Under the pieces are notes generated by a model. It worked only from the letters and a program-made list of their open reading frames with translations, was not told the DNA's origin and did not search any database. Positions 44,917 to 53,618 of a DNA stretch of 64,000 bases are shown one piece after another (position 1 is the first letter of the stretch; each line of letters begins with the position of its first letter). Origin of the DNA: Methylocaldum sp002005105 (GTDB taxonomy: Bacteria > Pseudomonadota > Gammaproteobacteria > Methylococcales > Methylococcaceae); contig NZ_CP194902.1 in assembly GCF_051027545.1 (NCBI RefSeq), positions 4,650,001-4,714,000 of the forward strand. Reading direction: 5' to 3'. Position numbers and translations under genes: made by a program.

Positions 44917-45738
44917 ATGAGCATAGCGAGACGTCCATCCGCCGTGCGCCTTCGGAATGACTGGAATAAGTTCATCCAGTGGGAAGACCGTGGCCAGTCG
45001 GCATCGGACCCCGAGAACACGGCAGAAGCGTACCGCTTCCATCCCGGCGAACTGCCAGAGGATCTTCGCATCCTCATGGTAGGGATCGGCGGACAAGGTG
45101 TGGCCAACCTGACCCGGCGACTGCGCGACCTGATCGCCGACCGGTACTGCCATGTGTGTACGGCGGAGCAGCGCGGTGTGGCGCAACGCCGCGCAAGCAC
45201 CGCCGCCACGCTGATCGCTGGTCGTTCGGTGTGCGCGCCGTCCCTGGCCGTATCGGACGTAGACATCCTGATCGGCCTGGAACCCCTTGAGGCGCTTCGG
45301 TATCGCGACCGGCTGCGGCCCGGCTCCTGGTGCCTTCTTTCCGATGTACGCATCGAAACCATCTGTGGCGGGCTCCAGCAGTACGCCTACGCCGACACGC
45401 AGGAAATCCTGCGCGAACTGGAAGGGCGAGGCGCTCACTGCGTGCTGATTCCCCTGGCGCAATGGCATCTATCCGAGCGCATGGAAGCGGTTTATGCATC
45501 CAGCGCCATGCTCGGATTCTTCTGCGCCGCCTTCGACCTCGACATCCAACGCGCCAAGACGCTCGCCTTCGGCGCTTTGGCGCCACGTACCGCGCACAAG
45601 AACATCCGGGCGATGGAATGGGGTTTCCTGCGGTTCTACAGCGAAGCATCCAATAAGCCTCTCTCCAATCCTCAAAAATCATCCGACTGCGTCCACCCCG
45701 AATATGGCGAAGCGGAACTCGCCGAAGCCAACGTTTAA
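44917..45738 (+). CDS. iorB: IorB-like subunit of 2-oxoacid (indolepyruvate):ferredoxin oxidoreductase
   Basis: 273 residues; GAGGAG 9 nt upstream. After a 45-residue leader not present in minimal IorB, LRILMVGIGGQGVANLTRRL carries the GxGGQG motif of the gamma-type domain, followed by TAEQRGVAQRRASTAAT, the counterpart of the EVHGMAQRGG segment. IorB with IorA oxidatively decarboxylates aromatic 2-oxoacids (indolepyruvate, phenylpyruvate) to arylacetyl-CoA, reducing ferredoxin, or runs in reverse. It is the first gene of the cluster. Its IorA partner is two genes downstream, with an acyltransferase in between, suggesting the acyl-CoA it forms is passed to the assembly line. Real substrate unknown. 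Confidence 0.85.
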   Translation: MSIARRPSAVRLRNDWNKFIQWEDRGQSASDPENTAEAYRFHPGELPEDLRILMVGIGGQGVANLTRRLRDLIADRYCHVCTAEQRGVAQRRASTAATLIAGRSVCAPSLAVSDVDILIGLEPLEALRYRDRLRPGSWCLLSDVRIETICGGLQQYAYADTQEILRELEGRGAHCVLIPLAQWHLSERMEAVYASSAMLGFFCAAFDLDIQRAKTLAFGALAPRTAHKNIRAMEWGFLRFYSEASNKPLSNPQKSSDCVHPEYGEAELAEANV

Positions 45739-45758
45739 TCAGAACCGAGAATCGACCG

Positions 45759-46670
45759 ATGCCTTGTTGTTACATGTTTCCAGGTTTGGGGGCGGATTAC
45801 CCCGGCATGATCGAGAAATTCCGGATTCACCATCCGTGGTCGGAAGAGCTCCTGGCCGCTTGGAGCGAGCTGGTCGGCTGCGATCTCGGTACCGAGCACG
45901 GAGCTAGCGATCGGGAGCGCGAAAACCTGCACCAGCTGCGGATACACGCTCTCAACCTCCTGTGGTGGCGCGTCGTACGGCAATCCAGCCCCGACGCGAA
46001 CTACGGCTGTTGCGGCCATAGCCTGGGTTTTTACGCCGCAGCCGTGGCTGCCTGTTCATTGACCGAGGAAATGTCGTTCCGTTGGCTTCAGGCGATGTTC
46101 AGCGTCGCTTGGGACGAATTCGCGGAGAACACCGGAAAAATCTCGGTCATCACCACCAACACCCCCATCGGGGCCCATAGTCTCGCTCACCGTTTCTCCG
46201 TGGAAGTGCTCGCGATCAACAGCGCTTACCAAATCGTGGTGTACGGGAGCGAACAAGACATCGAGCAGCTGTGCCGCACTCTTGAGGGGACATTGATTCG
46301 CCGGGACGACATCGATGCCCGTATCCCCTTCCACTCGATCCGCATGTGGCGCGTCGCCGAAATAGTCGCCGCGCGGGCTGCCGAACTGGGCTTGACCGTG
46401 GCTGCGCCGGTACATGCCTTGTGGTCGCATATCACCGGCGAGCGGCTGCTGTCCGCCGATCAAGTTTTCGCCACGCTTACGCGCCAGCCATGCCAAACCG
46501 TGTTGTGGCAACAACTGGTTCGAAATCTCCGTTCGGAGCACTACCGCGAATTTGTGGAAGTCGGTCCCAGCCGGGTATTGAGCCAGATAGCCCGATGGAA
46601 CGCCCCGGATACCCCGGTGCGGTACGTCGACCATCTGCGCAAGACGAAGCGATCCGAAGCGAGGGCTTGA
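45759..46670 (+). CDS. FabD-like ACP acyltransferase without the malonyl-binding Arg
   Basis: 303 residues of the malonyl-CoA:ACP transacylase fold. YMFPGLGADYPGM near the N-terminus is the oxyanion loop, GHSLG holds nucleophile Ser88, and PFHS gives His192 of the dyad. In FabD the segment LVEMRGKFM contains Arg117, which binds the malonyl carboxylate; here it aligns with LQAMFSVAW and Met113 takes the Arg place. In related acyltransferases loss of this Arg shifts preference to non-carboxylated acyl groups, so I infer a starter-loading role rather than malonyl loading. It lies between iorB and iorA, 2 nt before the latter, consistent with handling the acyl-CoA they produce. Confidence 0.8.
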   Translation: MPCCYMFPGLGADYPGMIEKFRIHHPWSEELLAAWSELVGCDLGTEHGASDRERENLHQLRIHALNLLWWRVVRQSSPDANYGCCGHSLGFYAAAVAACSLTEEMSFRWLQAMFSVAWDEFAENTGKISVITTNTPIGAHSLAHRFSVEVLAINSAYQIVVYGSEQDIEQLCRTLEGTLIRRDDIDARIPFHSIRMWRVAEIVAARAAELGLTVAAPVHALWSHITGERLLSADQVFATLTRQPCQTVLWQQLVRNLRSEHYREFVEVGPSRVLSQIARWNAPDTPVRYVDHLRKTKRSEARA

Positions 46671-46672
46671 AC

Positions 46673-48613
46673 ATGGCATTTCTCAACGGTTGCGAGGCGG
46701 TTGCGCGCGGCGCATGGGAAGCGGGTGCCGCGTTCGTGGGTTCGTATCCCGGCTCGCCGGTCACCGGGGTCGTGGAAGGTCTCCTGCGCTTTCCCGAAAT
46801 CAAGACCCAATGGATGGCCAACGAGAAGGTCGCCCTGGAGGCGGCCATCGGCGCCGCCCATGCCGGGCAGCGCGCCTTGGCGGTGATGAAGCACGTGGGC
46901 TTGAACGTGGCGGCGGATCCGTTCTTCAACGTCGCCTACACCGGCACCCGCGGCGGACTGGTCATCGTCGTCGGCGACGATCCGGGCGCCAAGGCCTCGC
47001 AGAACGAGCAGGACACCAGGCAGCTTGCCCAGGCGGCGCACGTCCCCGTGCTCGAACCTTCCGATATCGACGAGGCGCTGATCTTTCCGCGACTCGCTTT
47101 CGAAATCAGCGAGCAGTTCGACGTCCCCGTCGTGGTGAGGGTTACGACCCCGATCTGCTACGGCACATCCAGAACGGTGATGGGAGCGAGACGCCAAGTT
47201 CTCCCGAATCTGGGCTTCGCCGCCCCGATAGAGAAGTACCTGTTGCTGCCGGCATTCGTCCCGGCCCGGCACAAGGATCTGGTGCGGAGAATCGACCGCT
47301 TGGCCAACGGACACTGGAGCCGGTGGTTCATGCAAACCCTGATGCCGGCCGAACGCCTGGAAAAATATCCCTACGGCATCGTGGTGACGGGCTTTCCCTA
47401 TCATGCCGTCCGCGAACTGTTCGAGGGACGGGCGCCGATTTTGAAGGCCGGCATGAGCTACCCCTTGAATGAAGAAGCGATCCTGGAGTTCGCCGCCCGC
47501 TGCGACCGCATTCTGGTGGTCGAGGAATCGAGCCGCTTCCTGGAACAGCGCATCCGCGCCCTGGGCGTCAACGTCGCCGCGCGTCCCCATTTCGACGGGG
47601 TCGGCGAATTTTCCCTTAAACATCTCGAGAGTCCGGACATCCCGGAGATCGCGGAACGTCTGCAGGAACGGATCGGCCACAAGCGAAAAGTCATCCCGAT
47701 CCGGCACCAGGTTACGACGCCGGAAAGCCACTCCGGACTTCCGCTGCCGCCCCGCCCCCCCGGTTTTTGCGCCGGCTGCTCTCATCGCGGGATCTTTTAT
47801 ACGCTGGGCAAGCGCGATCTTTATGTGGTCGGCGACATCGGCTGCTACACCTTGGGTGCGCTGGAACCCCATGGAGCGCTGCATGCGAATCTGTGCATGG
47901 GGGCAAGCCTCGGCATCCTGCAGGGCTACCTTGCCGCCATGGGTCCGGAGGCGGCGCGCTCCTGCATCGCCGTGATCGGGGATTCGACCTTCTTTCATTC
48001 CGGCATCCCGTCGCTACTGACCGCCGTGACGGCGAAGATACCGGGAACCATCCTGATCCTGGACAATGCCGGAACGGCCATGACCGGCTTCCAGCTCACC
48101 AATCGGCCGCTCAAGCGTGACGATTGGGAGCGCCTGTTACACGCACTGGGCGTGCCCGAATTCGCCGTCGTCGATGCCTTGGACGTGGATCAGCTGGAAT
48201 CCACCCTGGATGCCTTCCTGGCGTCCGACCGCCTGTCCGTCATGGTGGTCAAAGGCGACTGCGTGCAGGGATTGCCGCGGAAAGGGCCGACCAATTACCG
48301 GTACACGATCAAAACCGATCTTTGCACCCAGTGCGGGGAATGTCTGAAGGTCGATTGCCCGGCCATCGTGCCGTCCTGGGACCGACAAACCGCTCGGCTG
48401 GACTCAGTGGCCATTTCGACCGAATGCATCGGCTGCGGATTGTGTTCGCAGTCGTGTCCCGAGCACGCCATCATCCCGAGAACCCTGTCCTTCAAGTCTT
48501 CCGTTCTGACGCGGATGATCGCGCCGGTGCCGTGGCATCGGGTGATCAGAAGGCTCCGCGCGATTCCGCCGATTCGAAAGCTGTTGAACGCGTTCGAAAA
48601 AGAGACCCATTGA
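46673..48613 (+). CDS. iorA: IorA-like subunit of 2-oxoacid (indolepyruvate):ferredoxin oxidoreductase
   Basis: 646 residues from ATG 46673, two bases after the previous stop; the upstream extension of the open frame is antisense-like noise. The order is IorA: pyrimidine-binding half (FLNGCEAVARGAWEAGAAF, YPGSPVTGV), middle domain, TPP half (FCAGCSHRGIFY, GDIGCYTLG, GDSTFFHSG, ILDNAGTAMTG) and a C-terminal ferredoxin domain with two 4Fe-4S motifs (CTQCGECLKVDCP and CIGCGLCSQSCP). All parts needed for activity with IorB are there. The first cluster motif has one extra residue before its last Cys. It ends 41 nt before the ACP gene. Confidence 0.92.
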   Translation: MAFLNGCEAVARGAWEAGAAFVGSYPGSPVTGVVEGLLRFPEIKTQWMANEKVALEAAIGAAHAGQRALAVMKHVGLNVAADPFFNVAYTGTRGGLVIVVGDDPGAKASQNEQDTRQLAQAAHVPVLEPSDIDEALIFPRLAFEISEQFDVPVVVRVTTPICYGTSRTVMGARRQVLPNLGFAAPIEKYLLLPAFVPARHKDLVRRIDRLANGHWSRWFMQTLMPAERLEKYPYGIVVTGFPYHAVRELFEGRAPILKAGMSYPLNEEAILEFAARCDRILVVEESSRFLEQRIRALGVNVAARPHFDGVGEFSLKHLESPDIPEIAERLQERIGHKRKVIPIRHQVTTPESHSGLPLPPRPPGFCAGCSHRGIFYTLGKRDLYVVGDIGCYTLGALEPHGALHANLCMGASLGILQGYLAAMGPEAARSCIAVIGDSTFFHSGIPSLLTAVTAKIPGTILILDNAGTAMTGFQLTNRPLKRDDWERLLHALGVPEFAVVDALDVDQLESTLDAFLASDRLSVMVVKGDCVQGLPRKGPTNYRYTIKTDLCTQCGECLKVDCPAIVPSWDRQTARLDSVAISTECIGCGLCSQSCPEHAIIPRTLSFKSSVLTRMIAPVPWHRVIRRLRAIPPIRKLLNAFEKETH

Positions 48614-48654
48614 CTGTCTTCTAACACTCTTAACCCCAAACGAGGAAAAAAGCC

Positions 48655-48924
48655 ATGCAAAACGAGCAAATCAAGACCGAACTGAAAAACATCTTCGCTG
48701 ACCGCCTGAACATGGATATCGCCGCGATCAATGCGGGCGACGATGACGGATTGTTCGATCCGGAAGGATGGAACATCGACTCCATCGACGTGATCGACAT
48801 CGTGCTCGGCGTGGAACAGACCTTCGGCGTGAAGCTGAAACAGGACGAGGAGGTGCAAGCCCACTTCCGTACCCTCAACACTCTGGCCGACCACATCGGT
48901 CAGCTGATCGCGGCAAAAGCCTGA
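48655..48924 (+). CDS. Acyl carrier protein
   Basis: 89 residues, acidic and helical. WNIDSIDVIDIVLGVEQTFG contains the phosphopantetheine-attachment Ser in the DSI(D) motif, followed by the usual recognition helix II and FGVKL. The N-terminus (IKTELKNIFADRLNM) is a normal ACP helix I. It differs from a housekeeping AcpP (DSLDTVEL), fitting a dedicated carrier. AGGAAAA lies upstream. A phosphopantetheinyl transferase is not in the window, so one from elsewhere would activate it. Confidence 0.93.
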   Translation: MQNEQIKTELKNIFADRLNMDIAAINAGDDDGLFDPEGWNIDSIDVIDIVLGVEQTFGVKLKQDEEVQAHFRTLNTLADHIGQLIAAKA

Positions 48925-48965
48925 GCTCGCCACAAGCTACCGGTTAAGTCCGCAGGGGAGTATCC

Positions 48966-50174
48966 ATGAAACGCATCGCTATCACGGGCATAGGGATAGT
49001 CAGCCCGATCGGCAATAACGCCAGCCAGTTCGAAGCCTCGCTCCGGCTCGGCCGCTCGGGGGTGAAGGAGAACCGCTGGCACGACACCGAGGGCTTCGCC
49101 TCGAATCAGCTCGGCAAGATCGAGGGATTCGAGGTCCCGGCGGGTATCGGAAGCCGCGCGAGAAAGCACTATTCGTCGGTCGATCTGTATGCCCTGGCCG
49201 CCGCCCAGGAAGCCGTGGATTCGGCGCGCCTCCCGGCCAATTCGGTAGTTCGCGCCGGAACGGGCGTGGTTCTCGGGAGCGGCGGCGCGGTCGCCGATAC
49301 GGAAGCCTACGTGAGCCGCGCCATTCGGCATGAACCGAGGCGCCCGTCCCGGTTGCTCACCACCAATCCGGACAACGCCGGCAATGTGGTGGCCGCCTAT
49401 TTCGGTTTCCAGGGGCCGCGCAGCAGCATCATGACGGCCTGCTCGTCCGGCGCCACCGCCTTGGGCTACGCCGCCGATTTCATCCGCGAGGGCTATGCCG
49501 ACGTGATGCTCGCCGGCGGAGTCGAGGCGGCCTCCTACGTGACCCTGTCCGGTTTCAACGCGCTCGGCGCCTTGAGTCCGACGCTGAGTCGGCCGTTCGA
49601 TCTGAACCGGGACGGTATCGTCCTCGGCGAGGCGGCGGCGGTACTGGTATTGGAGGACATGGATTACGCCCTGCGGCGCAAGGCGCCGATCCTTGCCGAG
49701 TTCGTTTCCTACGGCCTGACCTCGGACGCCAACCACATCACCGCCCCCCATCCCGAAGGGGACGGCATGGCCCGCGCCATGGACATGGCGCTCCGGAAAG
49801 GGGGCATACAGCCGGAACAGATACGCTACATCAATGCCCACGGCACCGGCACGCAGCTCAACGACAAGTCGGAAACCGCCGCGGTCAAGCGCGTCTTCGG
49901 CGAAAAACCCGACGGGCTTTGCATGAGTACGATCAAGCCGATGATCGGCCACACGCTGTCGGCGGCCGGCGCCATCGAAGCCGCCGCGACGGTGCTGAGC
50001 CTGCAAGGCCAGTTCGCCCCGCCGACGCTCAACTACCAGACGCCGGACCCCGAATGCGATCTCGACTACGTGCCGAATCGGGCCCGCAATCACGCGATGG
50101 AATACGCCATGTCGAATTCCCTGGCCTTCGGCGGCAATAACACCTCTTTGATTTTCAGACGCTATGAAGGGTGA
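48966..50174 (+). CDS. Beta-ketoacyl-ACP synthase, catalytic (KS-alpha type)
   Basis: 402 residues, FabF-like. The triad is complete: Cys159 (MTACSSGATAL), His292 (NAHGTGTQLND) and His329 (IKPMIGHTLSAAG). It condenses acyl groups with malonyl-ACP. The gene is followed by a reductase gene that overlaps it by 11 nt if started at 50164, and two genes on there is a second ketosynthase without the triad, so the pair resembles KS-alpha/KS-beta of type II PKS or the ApeO/ApeC type pair of aryl-polyene clusters. GGGGAG lies 8 nt before the start. Confidence 0.93.
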   Translation: MKRIAITGIGIVSPIGNNASQFEASLRLGRSGVKENRWHDTEGFASNQLGKIEGFEVPAGIGSRARKHYSSVDLYALAAAQEAVDSARLPANSVVRAGTGVVLGSGGAVADTEAYVSRAIRHEPRRPSRLLTTNPDNAGNVVAAYFGFQGPRSSIMTACSSGATALGYAADFIREGYADVMLAGGVEAASYVTLSGFNALGALSPTLSRPFDLNRDGIVLGEAAAVLVLEDMDYALRRKAPILAEFVSYGLTSDANHITAPHPEGDGMARAMDMALRKGGIQPEQIRYINAHGTGTQLNDKSETAAVKRVFGEKPDGLCMSTIKPMIGHTLSAAGAIEAAATVLSLQGQFAPPTLNYQTPDPECDLDYVPNRARNHAMEYAMSNSLAFGGNNTSLIFRRYEG

Positions 50175-50178
50175 AATC

Positions 50179-50922
50179 ATGGGATTCGAAGACAAGGTCG
50201 CGCTGGTTACCGGCGCCTCGCGCGGCATCGGCCGCGCCATCGCCAAAGCGCTCGCGGAGGCGGGCTGCAAAGTGGCCGTGAATTACGCCAGCAACCGCGA
50301 CAAGGCGGAAGAACTCTGTCGGGAAATCCACGAGGCCGGCGGAACCGCCCGCGCCTATCCGGCGAACGTGGCGACGGCCGCCGAGGTGGAGTCCATGGTC
50401 GAGGCGGTGACCGGCGATCTCGGACCGATCGAGGTCCTGGTCAACAATGCCGGCATACTGCGCGACAGTTTTCTCGCCATGATGTCGGAGGCGGCTTTCG
50501 ACGACGTGGTCGACACCAATCTGAAAGGCACCTTTCTGGTGTCCCGCGCCGTCGTCAAGGACATGATGCGGCGGCGCTTCGGGCGTATCGTCAACGTGGT
50601 GTCGATCAGCGGCCTGATCGGAACGCCGGCGCAGGCCAACTATGCCGCCTCCAAGGGTGGCGTCATCGCCATGACCCGCTCGCTCTCCAAGGAACTGGCC
50701 CGCTACGGCATCAGCGTCAATGCGCTGGCGCCCGGATTCGTGGACACCGACATGCTGGCCGGCATGAATCCGAAACAGCTTGAGCCGCTGATCAAGTCGG
50801 TTCCCATGGGCCGCGCCGGAACCCCGGAGGAAGTCGCCCGTGTCGCTTGCTTTCTGGCGTCGCCCGAAAACAGCTACATGACCGGCCAGGTGATCGTCGT
50901 GGACGGAGGTCTCAGTGTCTGA
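50179..50922 (+). CDS. FabG-like 3-oxoacyl-ACP reductase 1
   Basis: 247 residues from ATG 50179 (an earlier in-frame ATG at 50164 overlaps the ketosynthase). Classic SDR: nucleotide motif TGASRGIG at 11-18, NNAG in the middle, Ser in VVSISGLIG, catalytic Tyr and Lys in YAASKGG, and C-terminal APGFVDTDM. It reduces the 3-keto group after each condensation, using NADPH as the NYASNRD segment suggests. All catalytic residues are present. Its stop overlaps the MBL gene by 8 nt. Confidence 0.93.
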   Translation: MGFEDKVALVTGASRGIGRAIAKALAEAGCKVAVNYASNRDKAEELCREIHEAGGTARAYPANVATAAEVESMVEAVTGDLGPIEVLVNNAGILRDSFLAMMSEAAFDDVVDTNLKGTFLVSRAVVKDMMRRRFGRIVNVVSISGLIGTPAQANYAASKGGVIAMTRSLSKELARYGISVNALAPGFVDTDMLAGMNPKQLEPLIKSVPMGRAGTPEEVARVACFLASPENSYMTGQVIVVDGGLSV

Positions 50923-51652
50923 GAACGCGCGGGTCTACCGCTTGAACCGCCCCACCCGGTTGACGCTTCGCGCCAGTGCGACCCTGGTCGTCGACGGGCC
51001 GCGGCGCTTCCTGGTGGACGACGGCGACTTCGCCACGGCGGCGGAACTCGACGCGGTCTTGCGCGGCGTGGTCGGCTTCGGTCTGGACGGCATCACCGAC
51101 GCCTATTTCACGCACCTGCATTTCGACCATTACAAAGCGTCGGCCCCCGAGTGCCGGAGATGGCGGATTCATGTCCCCCGACAGGAATATCGATTCGTGT
51201 GCGAATTGATGCGCTACCGGGAAGACCGCGCAGCTTACAAGGCCTTCCTCAAGGAGAGCCATGAGCTCATCGCGCCGGTGTTTCTGCGCGAATTCCTGCG
51301 TCTCGCCACGGATTCGCGCTACGACTTCGAATCGTCCGACCGTGCATGCGAATTCCATCTCTGCGACCCCGGCGAGCAGCTCTCGCCGCACGTCGCCACG
51401 GTGGACCTGGCCGGTCATTGCCCCGGCCAGATGGGCCTCTGGGTGGACACCGAACAGGGCGCCTGCATGATCGCCGGCGATGCGGTGCTGTCCTTGGACG
51501 ACTTTCTCGCCACGGGCATCGACCATCATCTGATCGTCCACGATCGGGAACGGCTCCTGGCCTCCCGCCGCCGTGTCGCCGAGGCCGACTTCGTCGTGCC
51601 CGGCCACGGCGAATGGTTCGATCCCCGGCGCGGCAACCTAACACCTTTTTAA
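50915..51652 (+). CDS. Metallo-beta-lactamase-fold hydrolase
   Basis: 245 residues. The metal motif HLHFDH is at 67-72, followed by GHCPGQ (third ligand), GDAVLSLDD (bridging Asp) and VPGHGEWF. No transmembrane or signal segment, so it is cytoplasmic. MBL-fold proteins in polyketide clusters can act as thioesterases that free the chain from the ACP; that role fits the position inside the operon, and no other obvious thioesterase is present, but it is inference. Overlaps the upstream reductase by 8 nt. Confidence 0.85.
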   Translation: MSENARVYRLNRPTRLTLRASATLVVDGPRRFLVDDGDFATAAELDAVLRGVVGFGLDGITDAYFTHLHFDHYKASAPECRRWRIHVPRQEYRFVCELMRYREDRAAYKAFLKESHELIAPVFLREFLRLATDSRYDFESSDRACEFHLCDPGEQLSPHVATVDLAGHCPGQMGLWVDTEQGACMIAGDAVLSLDDFLATGIDHHLIVHDRERLLASRRRVAEADFVVPGHGEWFDPRRGNLTPF

Positions 51653-51666
51653 CGGAGTTATTCGTC

Positions 51667-52854
51667 ATGACTGATCAGATCGTCATTACCGGCATCGGTA
51701 TCGTGAGTCCCTTGGGCTCCGACGTCGATACAGCCGTCCGGGCTACGGCCGAGCGGAAGACCGGACTCGCGGAGACCGACCGCTTCGGGCCCGAACGCCG
51801 CCTCGGCGCCGTTCAGGGATTCGATGTCGCCGATTACCTGAACCCGAAGAAGGCGCGGCGGATGGACCCGATCAATTGCTACACCATCGCGGCCGGCAGC
51901 CAGGCACTGGCTAACGCGGAGCTGCCGTCGGACCTGCGCCGGGACTGCGGCCTCCTGGTGGGAACCGGTTTTTCCGGCCTCAACAGCGTCGTGGAGCATC
52001 AGAAGAAGTTCCTGCGCGACGGCATCAAGACCCTGAGCCCCGCCCATTTCCCGACCACGGTGTACAACGCCAGCGCCGGCCTCGCCGCGATCGAGCTCGG
52101 CGTGGCCGGTCCCAACTCCACCGTCACCGGCGTCGACGTCAGCGGCGAATACGCGCTCCTGTACGCGTCCATGATGCTCCGCCAGGGACTCGCCGAACGC
52201 ATCCTGGTGGTGGGCGCCGACGAGCTCAGCCCGGCGCTGGTGGAAGCCTTCCACGATTTGGGCCTGGCCGGCGACAAGGATTCCTACCCGTTCGCCCGCC
52301 GCCGTTCCGGCTTCGCCCTGGGCGAGGGCGCGGCAGCCCTGCTGTTGGAGACCGAACGAGCCGCGCTGGAGCGCGGGGCGAAGATTCTCGGAACCATCGA
52401 AGGCATCGGCCTGCGATCGTCGGCCAAGGACGCGTTCCGCCACGATTCCGATGGGGCCGTCGCGGCGATCGATCAGGCGCTGACTCGAGCCGGGTGCGAA
52501 CTCGCCGATATGGACTGGGTATCCAGCCCCGCCAACGGCGGCAAAAACCTGGATCGCTCGGACGCGGAGGTCTGGCGGCAGGCGCTCGGCGACTCCTCGG
52601 CGAGAGTTTCGGCGATCAAGGCTTATACCGGCGAATTCGCCGCCTCCGGCGTCCTGCGCCTGGCTTTGGGCATCGCTTGCGCCCAGCGCGGAGTCGTCCC
52701 GGCGATGAACGAGGGCGTGGACTACGACGAAGGCATTGCCTCCCTTCTCAATTACAGCACGGCACGGGAGCGGGTATCCCGCTTCCTGCACCACGGATCG
52801 GGCGTCGGCGGCAGCCACGTCTCCGTGGTCGTCGGCTGCGACTGCGCGGCATAG
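51667..52854 (+). CDS. Ketosynthase-fold protein lacking the catalytic triad (KS-beta/chain-length-factor-like)
   Basis: 395 residues starting at ATG 51667 with AACGGAG upstream. The whole thiolase-like fold is recognisable (IVITGIGIVSPLGSD, FALGEGAAALLLE), but all three catalytic positions differ: the Cys aligns with Asp157 (TGVDVSGEYAL), the first His with Asn290 (SPANGGKN) and the second with Glu323 (AYTGEFAASG). It therefore cannot condense by the usual mechanism. In type II PKS a partner of this kind dimerises with the active ketosynthase and sets chain length; it sits two genes after such an enzyme here. Known KS-beta proteins usually have Gln instead of Cys, so this one is unusual. Confidence 0.85.
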   Translation: MTDQIVITGIGIVSPLGSDVDTAVRATAERKTGLAETDRFGPERRLGAVQGFDVADYLNPKKARRMDPINCYTIAAGSQALANAELPSDLRRDCGLLVGTGFSGLNSVVEHQKKFLRDGIKTLSPAHFPTTVYNASAGLAAIELGVAGPNSTVTGVDVSGEYALLYASMMLRQGLAERILVVGADELSPALVEAFHDLGLAGDKDSYPFARRRSGFALGEGAAALLLETERAALERGAKILGTIEGIGLRSSAKDAFRHDSDGAVAAIDQALTRAGCELADMDWVSSPANGGKNLDRSDAEVWRQALGDSSARVSAIKAYTGEFAASGVLRLALGIACAQRGVVPAMNEGVDYDEGIASLLNYSTARERVSRFLHHGSGVGGSHVSVVVGCDCAA

Positions 52855-52865
52855 GACCCAGAGCC

Positions 52866-53297
52866 ATGCGACTCGAACGTTCCGACATCGAATCCCTCCT
52901 GCCTCACCGTCACCCCATCCTGATGCCGAACTACATCGACATCGAGACACCGGGCGCGGCCGGGACCGGTCACGTCACCTTGGCCGAGGACCGGATCCTA
53001 TGGAACGACTGGACCGGGCGCGATCTCGCCGACGAACTGGTGCTGGAAAGCGCCGCGCAGATCATGGGCGTGGTGCTCGCCACCGGCGCGGATCGCCCTG
53101 AATCGCGCGAGGACGCCCGCCATTTGCTCCTCGGATTCGAGCAAGTGGAGTTCAATGCACCCGCCGATCCGGAACGGGACATCCGTATCGAAGTCCGCAT
53201 CGAAGCCCGCTTCGGCGGGCTGTGCCGGGGCGGCTTCCGGGCACTTCAGGGCGACGCCGTCGTCGCCGCCGGCAGGCTCACGGTCACGGGAGCTTGA
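52866..53297 (+). CDS. FabZ-like hotdog protein retaining only the catalytic Glu
   Basis: 143 residues from ATG 52866. SDIESLLPHRHPILMPNYID matches the FabZ opening (LLPHRFPFLLVDR). Aligning to FabZ, the catalytic Glu63 is kept (ELVLESAAQIMG) but the HFPGxP loop that carries His49 is replaced by NDWTGRD, placing Asn where the His should be. On its own it should not dehydrate 3-hydroxyacyl chains. The next gene, 3 nt downstream, encodes a hotdog protein with the reverse defect. In FabZ dimers the His and Glu of one active site come from different subunits, so the two could make one site together. Confidence 0.82.
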   Translation: MRLERSDIESLLPHRHPILMPNYIDIETPGAAGTGHVTLAEDRILWNDWTGRDLADELVLESAAQIMGVVLATGADRPESREDARHLLLGFEQVEFNAPADPERDIRIEVRIEARFGGLCRGGFRALQGDAVVAAGRLTVTGA

Positions 53298-53300
53298 GCC

Positions 53301-53618
53301 ATGACTACGAAATCCTATGTCGTCTCCGGCGAACAACCGGTATTCACGGGCCACTTTCCCGGCAATCCCATACTGCCGGGCGTGTTGCTGCTCGCCTTCG
53401 CCCGCAAGGCTCTGACCGAGACCTACGGCCGTCCTTGCCGCATACGCCGCATCGTGCGGCAAAAGTTTCCCGCACCGGTGCTGCCGTCCCAGACCGTTCA
53501 GGTGGAATGCGTGCCTACCGGAAGCGATCGCCTGCCGACTGAAGTCGCCTGCCGCTTCGTCAATCAGGACGGCGTCCTGGTCGCCAAAGCGGACCTTGTG
53601 GTCGAGTTTTCGTCATGA
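53301..53618 (+). CDS. Short hotdog protein retaining only the catalytic His
   Basis: 105 residues. FTGHFPGNPILPGVLLLAFA is the FabZ catalytic loop with the His intact, but the residue aligned with Glu63 (GVLILEAMAQ in FabZ) is Ala (GVLLLAFARK). The protein is shorter than FabZ because the N-terminal extension is missing. Together with the preceding protein it would supply His and Glu to a shared dehydratase site; alternatively it binds the ACP-bound product without catalysis. It overlaps the following oxidoreductase by ATGA. Confidence 0.82.
   Translation: MTTKSYVVSGEQPVFTGHFPGNPILPGVLLLAFARKALTETYGRPCRIRRIVRQKFPAPVLPSQTVQVECVPTGSDRLPTEVACRFVNQDGVLVAKADLVVEFSS

Noticed and set aside
44690..44920. 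76-codon frame ending in an ATGA overlap with iorB
   Set aside because: No ribosome site or homology recognised, and it covers the leader hairpins; kept only as a remark under the leader.
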